From the NCBI GenBank assembly GCA_938083195.1, contig CALKCK010000036.1:1-64000 (forward strand): 64,000 nucleotides of DNA, given 5' to 3'. Origin of the DNA: an uncultured Pirellulaceae bacterium (GTDB lineage: Bacteria > Planctomycetota > Planctomycetia > Pirellulales > Pirellulaceae). The notes below the pieces were generated by a model that was not told the origin of the DNA, searched no databases, and saw only the letters and a program-made list of their open reading frames with translations. Every line of letters starts with the position of its first letter. Position 1 is the first letter of the stretch. Positions 36,031 through 44,841 of this stretch are shown here, piece after piece. Both the position numbers and the translations under genes were made by a program.

Positions 36031-37554
36031 GTGCACAATTCTTTATCCTCATTGAAACACGTCTCGATCTTGATCGGTGTGATTCTCTTCCTAGCCTGCA
36101 TGAATCTGGATCAATCAAATTCTGCTTTAGCTCAGGATGGTATTACCGAAGTTGCTACATCGAGCGAAGTGATTATTGATGCGACCGAAAGTGACACAAT
36201 AACGACAGGCGAACTTTCCTACGTCTTCAATAATGCAATCATCTTTATCTGCGCGGTTTTGGTTTTGTTCATGCAGGCCGGTTTTTCGATGGTTGAAGTT
36301 GGACTCAACAGTTCGAAAAATGTGGTTAATATTTTGTTTAAGAACCTGATGGATTTATCCATTGGAGCATTATTATTTTTCACGGTTGGCTTTGCCTTGA
36401 TGTATCCAGGTTGTTACGGCCAAGTGACCAACGCCTATTTTTCGTTTGGTGGGCTAGGAATTTATGGAGCATCCGATGGCGACGCATTATCGCCCTATGC
36501 AGATTGGTTCTTCCAAGCAGTATTCGCTGCAACCGCGGCGACTATTGTCTCCGGTGCTGTAGCAGGTCGCATGCGATTTGGCGCCTATCTAATTTTTAGT
36601 GCCGTTCTTACAGCACTGGTTTATCCAATCAGTGGCTATTGGAAATGGGGCGGCGGCTGGCTTACTCAGTTTGGAGAAATGGCGGCCGACGGTTCATACC
36701 CCTTAGCATTTCAAGATTTCGCCGGGTCAGTGGTTGTGCATGCAGTCGGAGGATTCGCTGGACTCGCTGGCGCTCTCGTCCTCGGCCCGCGGATTGGGCG
36801 CTTTTCCAAAGAGGGAAAGCCTCAGCCAATGCCCGGTCACAACATGACTTTCGCAGCACTCGGAGTTTTTATTCTGTGGGTTGGGTGGTACGGATTTAAT
36901 CCCGGAAGCCAACTCGCCTTTGGAACCGCCGCTGATATCGATGCGACGGTTTACATTGCAGTAACCACAACGCTTGCCGCCGCAGCCGGCGCAATCGTTG
37001 CTACTTCTATTAGTTGGATTTGGCTTGGAAAACCAGACATCTCAATCGGCTTGAACGGAGCTTTGGGGGGGTTGGTTGGAATTACGGCTGGTCCTGACTG
37101 TTTTACACCATGGTGGTCAATGGTGATTGGAGCGTGCGCCGGTGCACTTGTTGTTGCCGGCGTACGTCTCCTTGACCGTTTAAACATAGATGATCCTGTT
37201 GGTGCTTGGCCTGTACACGGTCTTTGCGGCATCTGGGGATGCTTGGCAATCGGGTTTATTCCCAACGCTCACCTGGAAAGCGGCGCAACCACTTTTATGG
37301 TTCAAGTCATCGGGACAGTTTCCATTGTTGCCTGGGCATTCCTGACGATGCTCGCATTGTTCAGCACTTTAAAGGTATTAGGAATTTTACGGGTCTCCGA
37401 ATCCGAAGAACTGCAAGGACTCGATATGAGCGAGCACGGTATGAGTGCCTATCCATCCGAGTTACCTGGAACAATAGGCGCGACTCAGATAACAATCGCT
37501 CCACCAGCAACCCAATCGACTCAGACCACTACGAAACTCGCCGGAGCGAAATAA
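36031..37554 (+). CDS. amt: Ammonium transporter, Amt/Mep/Rh family
   Basis: A 507-aa protein starting with GTG, supported by AAAGGA at 36015-36020. A signal-like segment (about 8-25) precedes eleven predicted transmembrane helices. Diagnostic stretches include AGFSMVEVGLNSSKNVVNIL in the first helices, DFAGSVVVHAVGGFAGLAGA with the first pore His, and WPVHGLCGIWGCLAIGFI with the second (twin-His pair). It conducts ammonium or ammonia across the inner membrane. The C-terminal tail is Thr/Gln-rich (QSTQTTTKLAGAK), longer than the usual GlnK-binding end. No glnK/glnB or gln gene is adjacent, which is unusual because amt is commonly followed by glnK. A strong terminator lies at 37684-37717. Confidence 0.95.
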   Translation: MHNSLSSLKHVSILIGVILFLACMNLDQSNSALAQDGITEVATSSEVIIDATESDTITTGELSYVFNNAIIFICAVLVLFMQAGFSMVEVGLNSSKNVVNILFKNLMDLSIGALLFFTVGFALMYPGCYGQVTNAYFSFGGLGIYGASDGDALSPYADWFFQAVFAATAATIVSGAVAGRMRFGAYLIFSAVLTALVYPISGYWKWGGGWLTQFGEMAADGSYPLAFQDFAGSVVVHAVGGFAGLAGALVLGPRIGRFSKEGKPQPMPGHNMTFAALGVFILWVGWYGFNPGSQLAFGTAADIDATVYIAVTTTLAAAAGAIVATSISWIWLGKPDISIGLNGALGGLVGITAGPDCFTPWWSMVIGACAGALVVAGVRLLDRLNIDDPVGAWPVHGLCGIWGCLAIGFIPNAHLESGATTFMVQVIGTVSIVAWAFLTMLALFSTLKVLGILRVSESEELQGLDMSEHGMSAYPSELPGTIGATQITIAPPATQSTQTTTKLAGAK

Positions 37555-37608
37555 GCAAAATCGAACCTGATAATCATGTGAAAATTTTGCTCCATCATTT
37601 ATTTTTAA

Positions 37609-37634
37609 AAACTGCGCGATACAAACTGCGCGAT
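37609..37634. repeat. Short direct repeat (12 bp twice, period 14)
   Basis: AAACTGCGCGAT occurs at 37609-37620 and 37623-37634, just after the Amt gene. No mobile element features surround it. Confidence 0.7.
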
Positions 37635-37683
37635 GATTACTGCACAATAAGAAATGGTCATGTCTCGGCATGGCCTCGGAAGG

Positions 37684-37717
37684 AACGTTCCATCCTAATT
37701 GGATGGAACGTTTTTTT
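37684..37717 (+). terminator. Rho-independent terminator downstream of amt
   Basis: AACGTTCCATCC (37684-37695) pairs perfectly with GGATGGAACGTT (37701-37712) around a TAATT loop, followed by a run of T ending at 37717. It is 130 bases past the amt stop, so the amt transcript has a long 3' leader. Confidence 0.88.
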
Positions 37718-37774
37718 ATCGATTTATCCACGGCACCCATGGTCTTCGACGCAAGTTCGAATTTTTTCGGTAAG

Positions 37775-37804
37775 AAATTATCGACTCATAAATTATCGAC
37801 TCAT
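37775..37804. repeat. Perfect 15-bp tandem duplication
   Basis: AAATTATCGACTCAT is present twice in immediate tandem (37775-37789, 37790-37804) in non-coding DNA. It is of the same type as the other short duplications in the window. Confidence 0.85.
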
Positions 37805-38125
37805 TCCACTTCGGCCATCGATACATTTTATCTAGCGCTTGCCGCTATCGAGATTGCTAGTTTTCTTTTCTCATTAATTCAGCAGTTTATTCCATCTCGA
37901 GGATCTATTTTCAACTAACCCCATTCCGGTAAACATAGCGGGTCCGTCGTTCCCACCGCAGAGCTTGGTAATCCGCGGAAATGTGTTTTTTAGGTGCGAT
38001 TATAGGAATTCGGTGGAAAACTATACGCAATAGCCCAGCACCTTTGTCTTCAACTAGCGCAATTACTTTCCATTAGATGATTCGCAAACTACCTTAATAC
38101 AGTCCTATTTTACGTTAACACCTAA

Positions 38126-41100
38126 ATGTCGAACTCTATTTTTAAGACCACCATGCGAATCACACACCATTCCTGTTGTTTTGTTCTCTTTTTTTGTCTT
38201 TTAGGCACCGCTGCCTTTCTCGCAGAACCCGGTCATCTACAAGGACAAACGGAAACGTCGCGATCACTTGATCATTCTGATTACGATCTTTGGTCATCGC
38301 TCTCCAGCCAGCAAATTTCGAACGATGGTAAGTGGATTTCGTTTTCGACAAAAAGCGGAAAATCGGATGCCCAAGCAACGCTTTTCATTCGCCAGAACCG
38401 AACCACGAAGGAATATTCCATTCCCCGAGGCAGCGGAGCAAAGTTTACATTTGATTCGAAGTTTGTAATTTATCGAATCACGCCCGACCCTGAGAAAATA
38501 GCTGCGCTCAAAAAAGCGAAGGTTCCTGCAGATCAAATTCCAGGAACCATTATTGAAATCATGAATTTGGCATCTGGAAAAAGAACTTCTATTGATCGGG
38601 TTTCATCTTTTAAGGTGCCTGAAGAAAATGGCAACTGGATTGCTTATCTCCACAATAAACCTGTTGATCGAAAATCCGTTAAGCAACAGATTTCAAAAGT
38701 CGTTGAAACCTACGAGGTGACTGAGGCCGGGTTAAAAAAACCGACTCGCAAGAAAGCACTCAAAAAACGACCGGCTGATCCATTAGTTACGCCACCGGCA
38801 ACCAGTAAAACTAAACCTGCACCCGTCAAAAAACCAGCGGCGAAAAAATCAAAAACAACGGAAGTTGAAAATAAAAATAACAAAAAGAAAAACCCAGGCA
38901 CAACTTTAGTACTTCACGACCTGAGAACCGGCACCCAACAGACTTATCCTAATGTCGTGCAGTTTCGATTCGACAAAAATGGAACTCAGTTAGCGTACTC
39001 CACATCTGTTGAATCAGCAGGAACATCTAAACCGCCGCAATCGAAATCGGGTAAGAACGGCAGTCAAGCAAAACCAACTGCCGACGGACTATTTCTCGTC
39101 AATCTGAAATCACTTGATTCCCAAGTTTTGCTTCAGGGCAAAGGAGAATACAAACAGCTCGCTTTCAGCGATGCCGGCAACCAAATCGCATTCTTAACGA
39201 ACCGTGACGACTATAAATCAAAGACCCCTCGCTGGGCTTTGTATCATTGGAAATCTGGTCAAAAAATGGCGACCAACGTTGCGACCGAGTCTAGCGTTGG
39301 ACTTCCCGTCGGATGGTGGGTTTCCTCCAGCACTAATCCAACATTTAGTGAGAATGGACAACGCTTGTTTTTTGAGACTGCCCCAATTCCAGAGACCGTA
39401 TTAAAAGAGCGAAAAGGGCTGGCGAAATCAAAAGATGGCGAGCCTACAAAAGCGGAACCCGAAAAGGCAAAACTCGACGTTTGGCATTGGCAGGATCCAC
39501 TTCTCCAACCTCAACAACTACTTCAAGCCGAACGTGAACGGCGGCGAAACTACCGCGCTGTTTATAACATTAAATCAAAAAAACTAATCCAGTTGGCAAC
39601 TCTCAAAGTTCCCGACGTTCGTATCGACCCGAGGTCTCCATCTCGCCTGGTGGTTGGATCCTCCAACATGCCTTATCGCAAAATGCTTTCCTGGGATATT
39701 CCGGGTTTTCAGGATACCTATTTGATCAATCTCGATACCGGTCTTGTAGAAACGATCATTGAAAAAAGTAAGTTCAGCGGAACTCTTTCGCCCGACGGAA
39801 AATTTGTGACTTGGTTCGATGCAGAAGCACGAAAATGGTATTCCATTTCAACTGGAAAAAATCGCAAACCAGTCGAGATCAGCAAAGGCATTCCTTACCC
39901 GCTTCAAAATGAACTCCACGACACTCCCTCACTCGCTCGGGCCTATGGTGCTGCAGGGTGGTTGGAAAATGATGGTGGACTGTTGATTTATGATCGTTAT
40001 GACCTTTGGCTGGTTGATCCGACCGGCCAAGATTCGCCAGTGTGTGTTACAAACAATCTTGGGCGAAAGGATAAAATTCGTTTTCGCTACCAACGACTCG
40101 ACCGAATGCTGCGTGCGATTCCGCCTAAACAACCACTTCTCCTCTCGGCATTTGATGACAAAACAAAAGCCAGCGGCTTTTACCAACTAACCCTCGCTGA
40201 ACCGTCGAACGAGAAAGCAAAGACCAGCGGTGAATTAGCTAGTCCAAAACTAAAGCGACTAATGATGCTCGATGAGCGTGTCTCCGGATTGAGTAAAGCC
40301 AAAAACACCGACGATGTGATTTTTAGTCGCAGCACATTTAGACGCTGTCCAGATTTATGGTCCAGCACCACGGCATTCAAAAAAATCTACCGGATCAGCG
40401 ATATCAATCCACAACAGGAAAATTACCGCTGGGGCTCTGCCGAACTGGTTCACTGGAACGCAACCGATGGGCAACCTTTGGACGGTATCCTAATCAAACC
40501 CGATGGATTCGATCCGAACAAGAAATACCCGATGATGGTTTATTTCTACGAGCGAAACTCTGACAATTTACACGCGTATTATACGCCTGCGGCTGGCCGA
40601 TCCATTATTAACCACAGCTTTTATGTCAGCCGTGGTTACGTCGTTTTCATTCCAGATATCCCCTACAAAACTGGCGAACCAGGTCCCAGTGCCGCCAATG
40701 CCGTACTTCCCGGCGTGAAATCCATTGTCAAGCAAGGGTTTATTAATCCTAAAAAAATTGGCATGCAGGGACACAGTTGGGGCGGCTATCAAACGGCTTA
40801 TTTGGTCACGCAGACCGACATGTTTGCCTGTGCAGAGTCAGGCGCTCCGGTTAGCAACATGACTAGCGCCTACGGTGGGATTCGTTGGTCCACCGGAATG
40901 AGTCGGATGTTTCAATACGAACGAACTCAATCTAGAATCGGCGCCGATCTTTGGTCAGCGCGTGATAAATACATTGCCAACTCCCCTGTATTTTTTGCCG
41001 ATAAAATTAACACACCTCTGTTGATCCTCCACAACGACCAAGATGGTGCAGTTCCGTGGTATCAGGGAATCGAACTGTTTGTTGCATTGCGACGACTCGA

Positions 41101-41326
41101 ACAACCCGCTTGGCTTCTTAACTACAATGGCGATCCACACTGGGTCATGAAAGATGCAAATCGGAAAGATTTCGCAATTCGAATGCAACAGTTTTTTGAT
41201 TTTTATCTAATGGATGCCCCCGAACCCGAATGGATGGCCTACGGGGTTCCCGGTGTCGACAAGGGGAAAAAATTCGGTTTGGATTTAATGGAGCCCAAGG
41301 CTAAGCCCAAAAAAGCATCCAAATAG
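38126..41326 (+). CDS. Exported S9 family serine peptidase (prolyl oligopeptidase type), very large
   Basis: A 1066-aa protein. Met1 or Met10 (38153) may be the start; either leaves a hydrophobic export signal (FVLFFCLLGTAAFL). The N-terminal half is a beta-propeller-like region typical of S9 enzymes. The C-terminal alpha/beta-hydrolase domain carries the nucleophile Ser in KIGMQGHSWGGYQTA (about 885), Asp in LLILHNDQDGAVPW (about 972) and His in NYNGDPHWVMK (about 1003). It probably trims oligopeptides in the periplasm. A Lys/Pro/Ala-rich low-complexity insert (about 207-258) interrupts the propeller. At over 1000 aa it is longer than most S9 peptidases (600-950). It is followed by a 444-nt gap, so it is probably monocistronic. 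Confidence 0.9.
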   Translation: MSNSIFKTTMRITHHSCCFVLFFCLLGTAAFLAEPGHLQGQTETSRSLDHSDYDLWSSLSSQQISNDGKWISFSTKSGKSDAQATLFIRQNRTTKEYSIPRGSGAKFTFDSKFVIYRITPDPEKIAALKKAKVPADQIPGTIIEIMNLASGKRTSIDRVSSFKVPEENGNWIAYLHNKPVDRKSVKQQISKVVETYEVTEAGLKKPTRKKALKKRPADPLVTPPATSKTKPAPVKKPAAKKSKTTEVENKNNKKKNPGTTLVLHDLRTGTQQTYPNVVQFRFDKNGTQLAYSTSVESAGTSKPPQSKSGKNGSQAKPTADGLFLVNLKSLDSQVLLQGKGEYKQLAFSDAGNQIAFLTNRDDYKSKTPRWALYHWKSGQKMATNVATESSVGLPVGWWVSSSTNPTFSENGQRLFFETAPIPETVLKERKGLAKSKDGEPTKAEPEKAKLDVWHWQDPLLQPQQLLQAERERRRNYRAVYNIKSKKLIQLATLKVPDVRIDPRSPSRLVVGSSNMPYRKMLSWDIPGFQDTYLINLDTGLVETIIEKSKFSGTLSPDGKFVTWFDAEARKWYSISTGKNRKPVEISKGIPYPLQNELHDTPSLARAYGAAGWLENDGGLLIYDRYDLWLVDPTGQDSPVCVTNNLGRKDKIRFRYQRLDRMLRAIPPKQPLLLSAFDDKTKASGFYQLTLAEPSNEKAKTSGELASPKLKRLMMLDERVSGLSKAKNTDDVIFSRSTFRRCPDLWSSTTAFKKIYRISDINPQQENYRWGSAELVHWNATDGQPLDGILIKPDGFDPNKKYPMMVYFYERNSDNLHAYYTPAAGRSIINHSFYVSRGYVVFIPDIPYKTGEPGPSAANAVLPGVKSIVKQGFINPKKIGMQGHSWGGYQTAYLVTQTDMFACAESGAPVSNMTSAYGGIRWSTGMSRMFQYERTQSRIGADLWSARDKYIANSPVFFADKINTPLLILHNDQDGAVPWYQGIELFVALRRLEQPAWLLNYNGDPHWVMKDANRKDFAIRMQQFFDFYLMDAPEPEWMAYGVPGVDKGKKFGLDLMEPKAKPKKASK

Positions 41327-41770
41327 TTCGGGTGGTGTGGTACCGGTCATGTTTCCAATCGGCCGGCTGCCTCATTTTTTTTCGCCACCTTAACGGTTTA
41401 GCATCGCTAAGCGATTAGCAGCTTGACGGCTTTTTTGGCTCCCGAATCTAGAAATTAATCTGACCAGAACGATCTCTTACGAAACTCATTATCCCTCGGT
41501 AGCGAATGCGCGTTGCCAATTTTTATGTGGCAACATTGACACTCAGTCTCGCGGGTTTCACAAACCGACTTACGGGAGCCTGTTTTCTACTATTACACTG
41601 TCAGTAAAATTTGATTAAAACTGACAAAGAGTAATACCTGCCGACTTACATTTTAGAACTCATCCTATTAAGTTTCGTTGGTAACTTTAGTCGTTGTTAA
41701 ACCTCGATGATTTAAGCAACTTTTGTAAAACTCTGTTACCTAATTCAATCTTGATGATCAAACACGTTCT
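41327..41770. other. Intergenic region before the aminomuconate genes
   Basis: 444 bases without a gene. A small palindrome ATCGC-TAA-GCGAT (41403-41415) lies 16 bases before a short T-run (41431-41436), and a T8 run occurs near 41375. Neither makes a convincing terminator. The promoter of the RidA-ALDH pair must be in the last 150 bases, which are AT-rich. Confidence 0.45.
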
Positions 41771-42187
41771 ATGAAAAACAGCAAAACATTTGAAGGTAAA
41801 GCGAAACCATTAGGAGCTTACCCACATCTTAAGCGTGCCGGCGATTTTGTATTTATCTCCGGCACGAGTTCTCGTCGTAAAGACAACTCTATTGAGGGAA
41901 TGGAGGTTGTTGACGGTAAAACGGTTTACGACATCCGTAAACAAACTCGCGCTGTTTTAGAAAACATTCAAGATTATCTTGCAGAAGTCGGCGCTACGCT
42001 TGAGGATGTTGTCGACGTCACAACCTTTCTCGTCAACATGGAAGACTTCTCTGGGTATAACGAGGTCTACGGAGAATTTTTTGCCGCCGCCTCAGGGCCT
42101 GCAAGAACCACAATCGCGGCGCACCAATTGCCTCATCCAGATTTGAAAATTGAAATCAAAGCCATGGCCTATTGCCCTCAAAACTAA
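41771..42187 (+). CDS. RidA-family 2-aminomuconate deaminase
   Basis: A 138-aa member of the YjgF/RidA family. The sequence has the features of the 2-aminomuconate deaminase branch (NbaF/AmnD type), not generic Rid[54 protein letters not shown] and [20 protein letters not shown]. Arg112 is the conserved RidA arginine, and Glu128 lies in the closing strand. This enzyme converts 2-aminomuconate to 4-oxalocrotonate with release of ammonia in tryptophan/kynurenine or 2-aminophenol catabolism. It is cytoplasmic. Seventeen bases separate it from the aminomuconate-semialdehyde dehydrogenase gene, so the two are an operon. The pathway assignment is strengthened by the ACMSD gene 2.7 kb away. Confidence 0.88.
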   Translation: MKNSKTFEGKAKPLGAYPHLKRAGDFVFISGTSSRRKDNSIEGMEVVDGKTVYDIRKQTRAVLENIQDYLAEVGATLEDVVDVTTFLVNMEDFSGYNEVYGEFFAAASGPARTTIAAHQLPHPDLKIEIKAMAYCPQN

Positions 42188-42204
42188 CTTCCAGGGGCGT
42201 TTCG

Positions 42205-43668
42205 ATGAACCGTTCAAGCTCAACCACCACTATCAATTTTATTAACGGCACTTACTGCGATCCCGTCGACGATGGCTGGATCGAAAACATCAATCCAGCT
42301 GATGGTACCTCGCTCGGAAAGATCGCCGATTCAACTGAACAAGATGTCGAACACGCAATCATCGCGGCTTCCAATGCACAATCTCAATGGAGCGAATCGA
42401 CGTTAGAACAACGATCACGAATCTTGAGCAAGATTGGTGATCTAATCGAGGAAAATATTGAATCGCTTGCCATCGTTGAAAGCGAAGATAGTGGTAAACC
42501 GATCAGTAGAGCCCGCACAATCGAAATTCCTCGGGCAGCGAGTAATTTTCATTTCTTCGCCAATGCCATCACTCAATTCTCGAGTGAATCCCACGAAAGC
42601 GTGGGACAAAACGCGATCAACTTTACATTGCGGCAGCCTCTCGGTGTGGTCGGTTGTATTTCTCCCTGGAACCTGCCGCTCTATTTGTTCACTTGGAAAA
42701 TCGCTCCCGCACTGGCGGCCGGCAATTGCGTGATCGCCAAGCCGAGTGAGCTAACCCCTCGAACTGCTTCAATGCTTGGAGATTTATGCAATCAAGCAGG
42801 TCTCCCAGCGGGTGTACTCAACATTATTCAGGGCACGGGATCACGAACTGGCCAGGCGATCCTTGAACATGAAAAGATTAAAGCTATTTCCTTTACTGGT
42901 GGCACCGCAACTGGCGAACATGTTGCTCGAGTCGTCGCTCCAAAATTTAAAAAACTCTCCCTCGAACTGGGCGGAAAAAACCCCAACATTATCTTTGCGG
43001 ATTGCAATTACGAACGCGCGTTAGAAACAACCATCCATTCTTCTTTTGCCAATCAGGGACAAATTTGTCTTTGTGGATCTCGCATCTTTATCGAGTCCAG
43101 TATCTACGAGAAATTTAAAGCCGACTTTGTGACTCGCACCGGCCAACTCACCGTTGGGCACCCAGCCGAAACGGAAACCACGATCGGCGCCATGGTATCG
43201 GGCGACCATTATCGAAAAGTCCTTTCTTATTTAGACGAGATCGATCCAGCTGATGCCTCCATCCTTTGCGGAGGCAAGCCTGCAACCGTCGCGGGATACG
43301 AGCAAGGCTTTTACATCGAACCCACCATCATCGAAGTCCAAAACAACCACTGTCGATTAAACCAGGAAGAAATCTTTGGCCCTGTCGTCACCCTCATGCC
43401 ATTCGATAATGAAGAGGAGTTGATTGCGATGGCGAACGATGTGAAATACGGCCTATCAGCAACGATCTGGACTCGAGACCTTGACCGGACGATGCGGCTT
43501 TCCAAAAAAATCGAATGCGGTGTTGTCTGGATTAATACGTGGTTGATGCGGGATCTTCGCACTCCCTTTGGAGGAATGAAAGATTCCGGCGTCGGACGAG
43601 AAGGTGGCTTGGAAGCACTTCGGTTTTTTACTGAACCAAAAAACATTTGCATCGCGTTCGAAAATTAA
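42205..43668 (+). CDS. 2-aminomuconate-6-semialdehyde dehydrogenase (ALDH8-like)
   Basis: The frame extends to 42172, overlapping the deaminase, but the ATG at 42205 after a CAGGGG stretch is the better start (487 aa). It is an NAD-dependent aldehyde dehydrogenase. Catalytic Cys288 is in FANQGQICLCGSR, the general base Glu254 in LSLELGGKNP, Asn156 in SPWNLPLYLFTWKIAP and Lys179 in IAKPSELTPRT. Arg110 is in the place of the substrate-binding Arg of AMSDH. The sequence closely recalls the ALDH8A1/2-hydroxymuconic semialdehyde dehydrogenase branch. It oxidises 2-aminomuconate-6-semialdehyde to 2-aminomuconate, the substrate of the upstream deaminase. It is cytoplasmic. The downstream neighbour radC is on the other strand. 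Confidence 0.88.
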   Translation: MNRSSSTTTINFINGTYCDPVDDGWIENINPADGTSLGKIADSTEQDVEHAIIAASNAQSQWSESTLEQRSRILSKIGDLIEENIESLAIVESEDSGKPISRARTIEIPRAASNFHFFANAITQFSSESHESVGQNAINFTLRQPLGVVGCISPWNLPLYLFTWKIAPALAAGNCVIAKPSELTPRTASMLGDLCNQAGLPAGVLNIIQGTGSRTGQAILEHEKIKAISFTGGTATGEHVARVVAPKFKKLSLELGGKNPNIIFADCNYERALETTIHSSFANQGQICLCGSRIFIESSIYEKFKADFVTRTGQLTVGHPAETETTIGAMVSGDHYRKVLSYLDEIDPADASILCGGKPATVAGYEQGFYIEPTIIEVQNNHCRLNQEEIFGPVVTLMPFDNEEELIAMANDVKYGLSATIWTRDLDRTMRLSKKIECGVVWINTWLMRDLRTPFGGMKDSGVGREGGLEALRFFTEPKNICIAFEN

Positions 43669-43709
43669 TCGCAATCTCGCAAAACATTTTATCGGTTACC
43701 CAAAGTCGC

Positions 43710-44738
43710 CTAAGTAGACTCTTGAATACTAACCGATCGGTTTTTTCCAAGGACAATATGGTCGAGTACTTCGATCCCAATCAACTCACCCGTTTCCTGT
43801 AACCGCTGGGTAACTCCCAAGTCTTGTTGGCTAGGTGTTGGATCACCCGAGGGATGATTGTGGACTAAAATGATAGAAGAAGCCGCATCTTTGATGGCAG
43901 CGCGAAAGACTTCCCGGGGATGTACAAGACTCGCATCGAGTGTCCCGACGGTAATTTGATGAGTGTCAATTACCTGATTTTTTGTATCCAAAGTGACAAT
44001 ATGAAATTCTTCCTGTTTTCGATCGGTAACAAGCCGTTGAAAAAAACGCTCACAAAAAGCAATCGCATCCGAACTTGAATTGATTCGAATCGTAATTTTT
44101 TCATCCGAAAGTGCGGCAATTCGTCGACCTAATTCGATCCCGGCCATCATCTGACAATAGGCTGTCTTTTCAATTGCGCAACTAATTGATTTTAACTCGC
44201 CTCGGCCAGCTCCGGGCAAGTCTTCCAAACGGCCGTCAAATTCCTTCGCGATTTTTTGCCCAGCCGTGACCGCTGATTCTCCCGGTCGGCCACTGCGAAC
44301 TAGAATGGCGATCAACTCTGAATTCGACAACAACTCGGCGCCCTGATCAAGTAAACGCTCTCGAGGCCGACCGGCCAGTGGCGATGCCTTAATTTGTGAG
44401 CCAAATATTTTTTCATCAATCCAGCGGACGGGAGAGAAAGTTCGACTTGGGTTCCAGCGGTAGTCTTTACCGCCCTCGGCCTCGCGTATCACCCACCCAG
44501 AATTCACCAAGTCATTGACTAGTCGCGTTACGAATCCAGGCTGTTCCGGATAACACGCCGTTTTAATATCGGATAATAAAAACCGGTCTTGTCGACAAAC
44601 ACAATCGATTACCGACTTATAGCGAGCATATCTTTTCGCACCAGGCCGTTCCGCAATCTCCGCCGGCAAACTTGAACCGGGGTTACCATCTGAGTCGCTG
44701 GCGACTGTTTTTGAAATCGAAGTACTGGATCGTTTCAT
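43710..44738 (-). CDS. radC: RadC-type JAMM/MPN protein with N-terminal winged-helix domain
   Basis: The frame opens at 44795, but an AGGAG ribosome site precedes the ATG at 44738, so I use that (342 aa). The C-terminal 230 residues are the RadC/UPF0758 domain. ASPLAGRPRERLLDQGAELLSNSELIAILVRSG is the helix-hairpin part; I quote it in pieces: SPLAGRPRERLLDQ, then LLSNSELIAIL. The JAMM metal motif is HNHPSGDPTPSQQD with VDTHQ-type strands before it. The N-terminal 115 residues (VIDCVCRQDRFLLSDIKTAC, then LVNDLVNSGWVIREAE) look like a winged helix, absent from ordinary RadC (about 220-230 aa). It sits inside the aminomuconate cluster but has no obvious link to it. The biochemical role of RadC is unsettled. 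Confidence 0.88.
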   Translation of the reverse strand: MKRSSTSISKTVASDSDGNPGSSLPAEIAERPGAKRYARYKSVIDCVCRQDRFLLSDIKTACYPEQPGFVTRLVNDLVNSGWVIREAEGGKDYRWNPSRTFSPVRWIDEKIFGSQIKASPLAGRPRERLLDQGAELLSNSELIAILVRSGRPGESAVTAGQKIAKEFDGRLEDLPGAGRGELKSISCAIEKTAYCQMMAGIELGRRIAALSDEKITIRINSSSDAIAFCERFFQRLVTDRKQEEFHIVTLDTKNQVIDTHQITVGTLDASLVHPREVFRAAIKDAASSIILVHNHPSGDPTPSQQDLGVTQRLQETGELIGIEVLDHIVLGKNRSVSIQEST

Positions 44739-44841
44739 CGTACACTCGCTCCTATCAAGACACTCGATTTTCTTGCAAAAATCGAGCACTGGCAAGCAAC
44801 TGAGCGGTCAACGAAAAAATAATTGAGACGGCAGATACACG

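Larger units (their letters stand above)
37555..38125. other. Intergenic region with terminator and short tandem duplications
   Basis: 571 bases between Amt and the S9 peptidase. It contains the Amt terminator (37684-37717) and two short tandem duplications, at 37609-37634 and 37775-37804. Small open frames across it are not convincing because they run through the terminator and repeats. The segment 37920-38125 presumably carries the promoter of the peptidase. Confidence 0.5.

Noticed and set aside
37206..37835. 209-aa plus-strand ORF overlapping the end of amt
   Set aside because: Its first 350 bases are the third-frame shadow of amt and the rest crosses the terminator at 37684-37717. Composition (many Arg, Ser, His) is not coding-like.
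37670..37918. 82-aa plus-strand ORF after amt
   Set aside because: It reads straight through the terminator stem and the 15-bp duplication, and has no ribosome site.
41403..41436. ATCGC-TAA-GCGAT hairpin with later T-run as terminator of the S9 peptidase
   Set aside because: The T-run starts 16 bases after the stem, too far for an intrinsic terminator, and the stem is only 5 bp.
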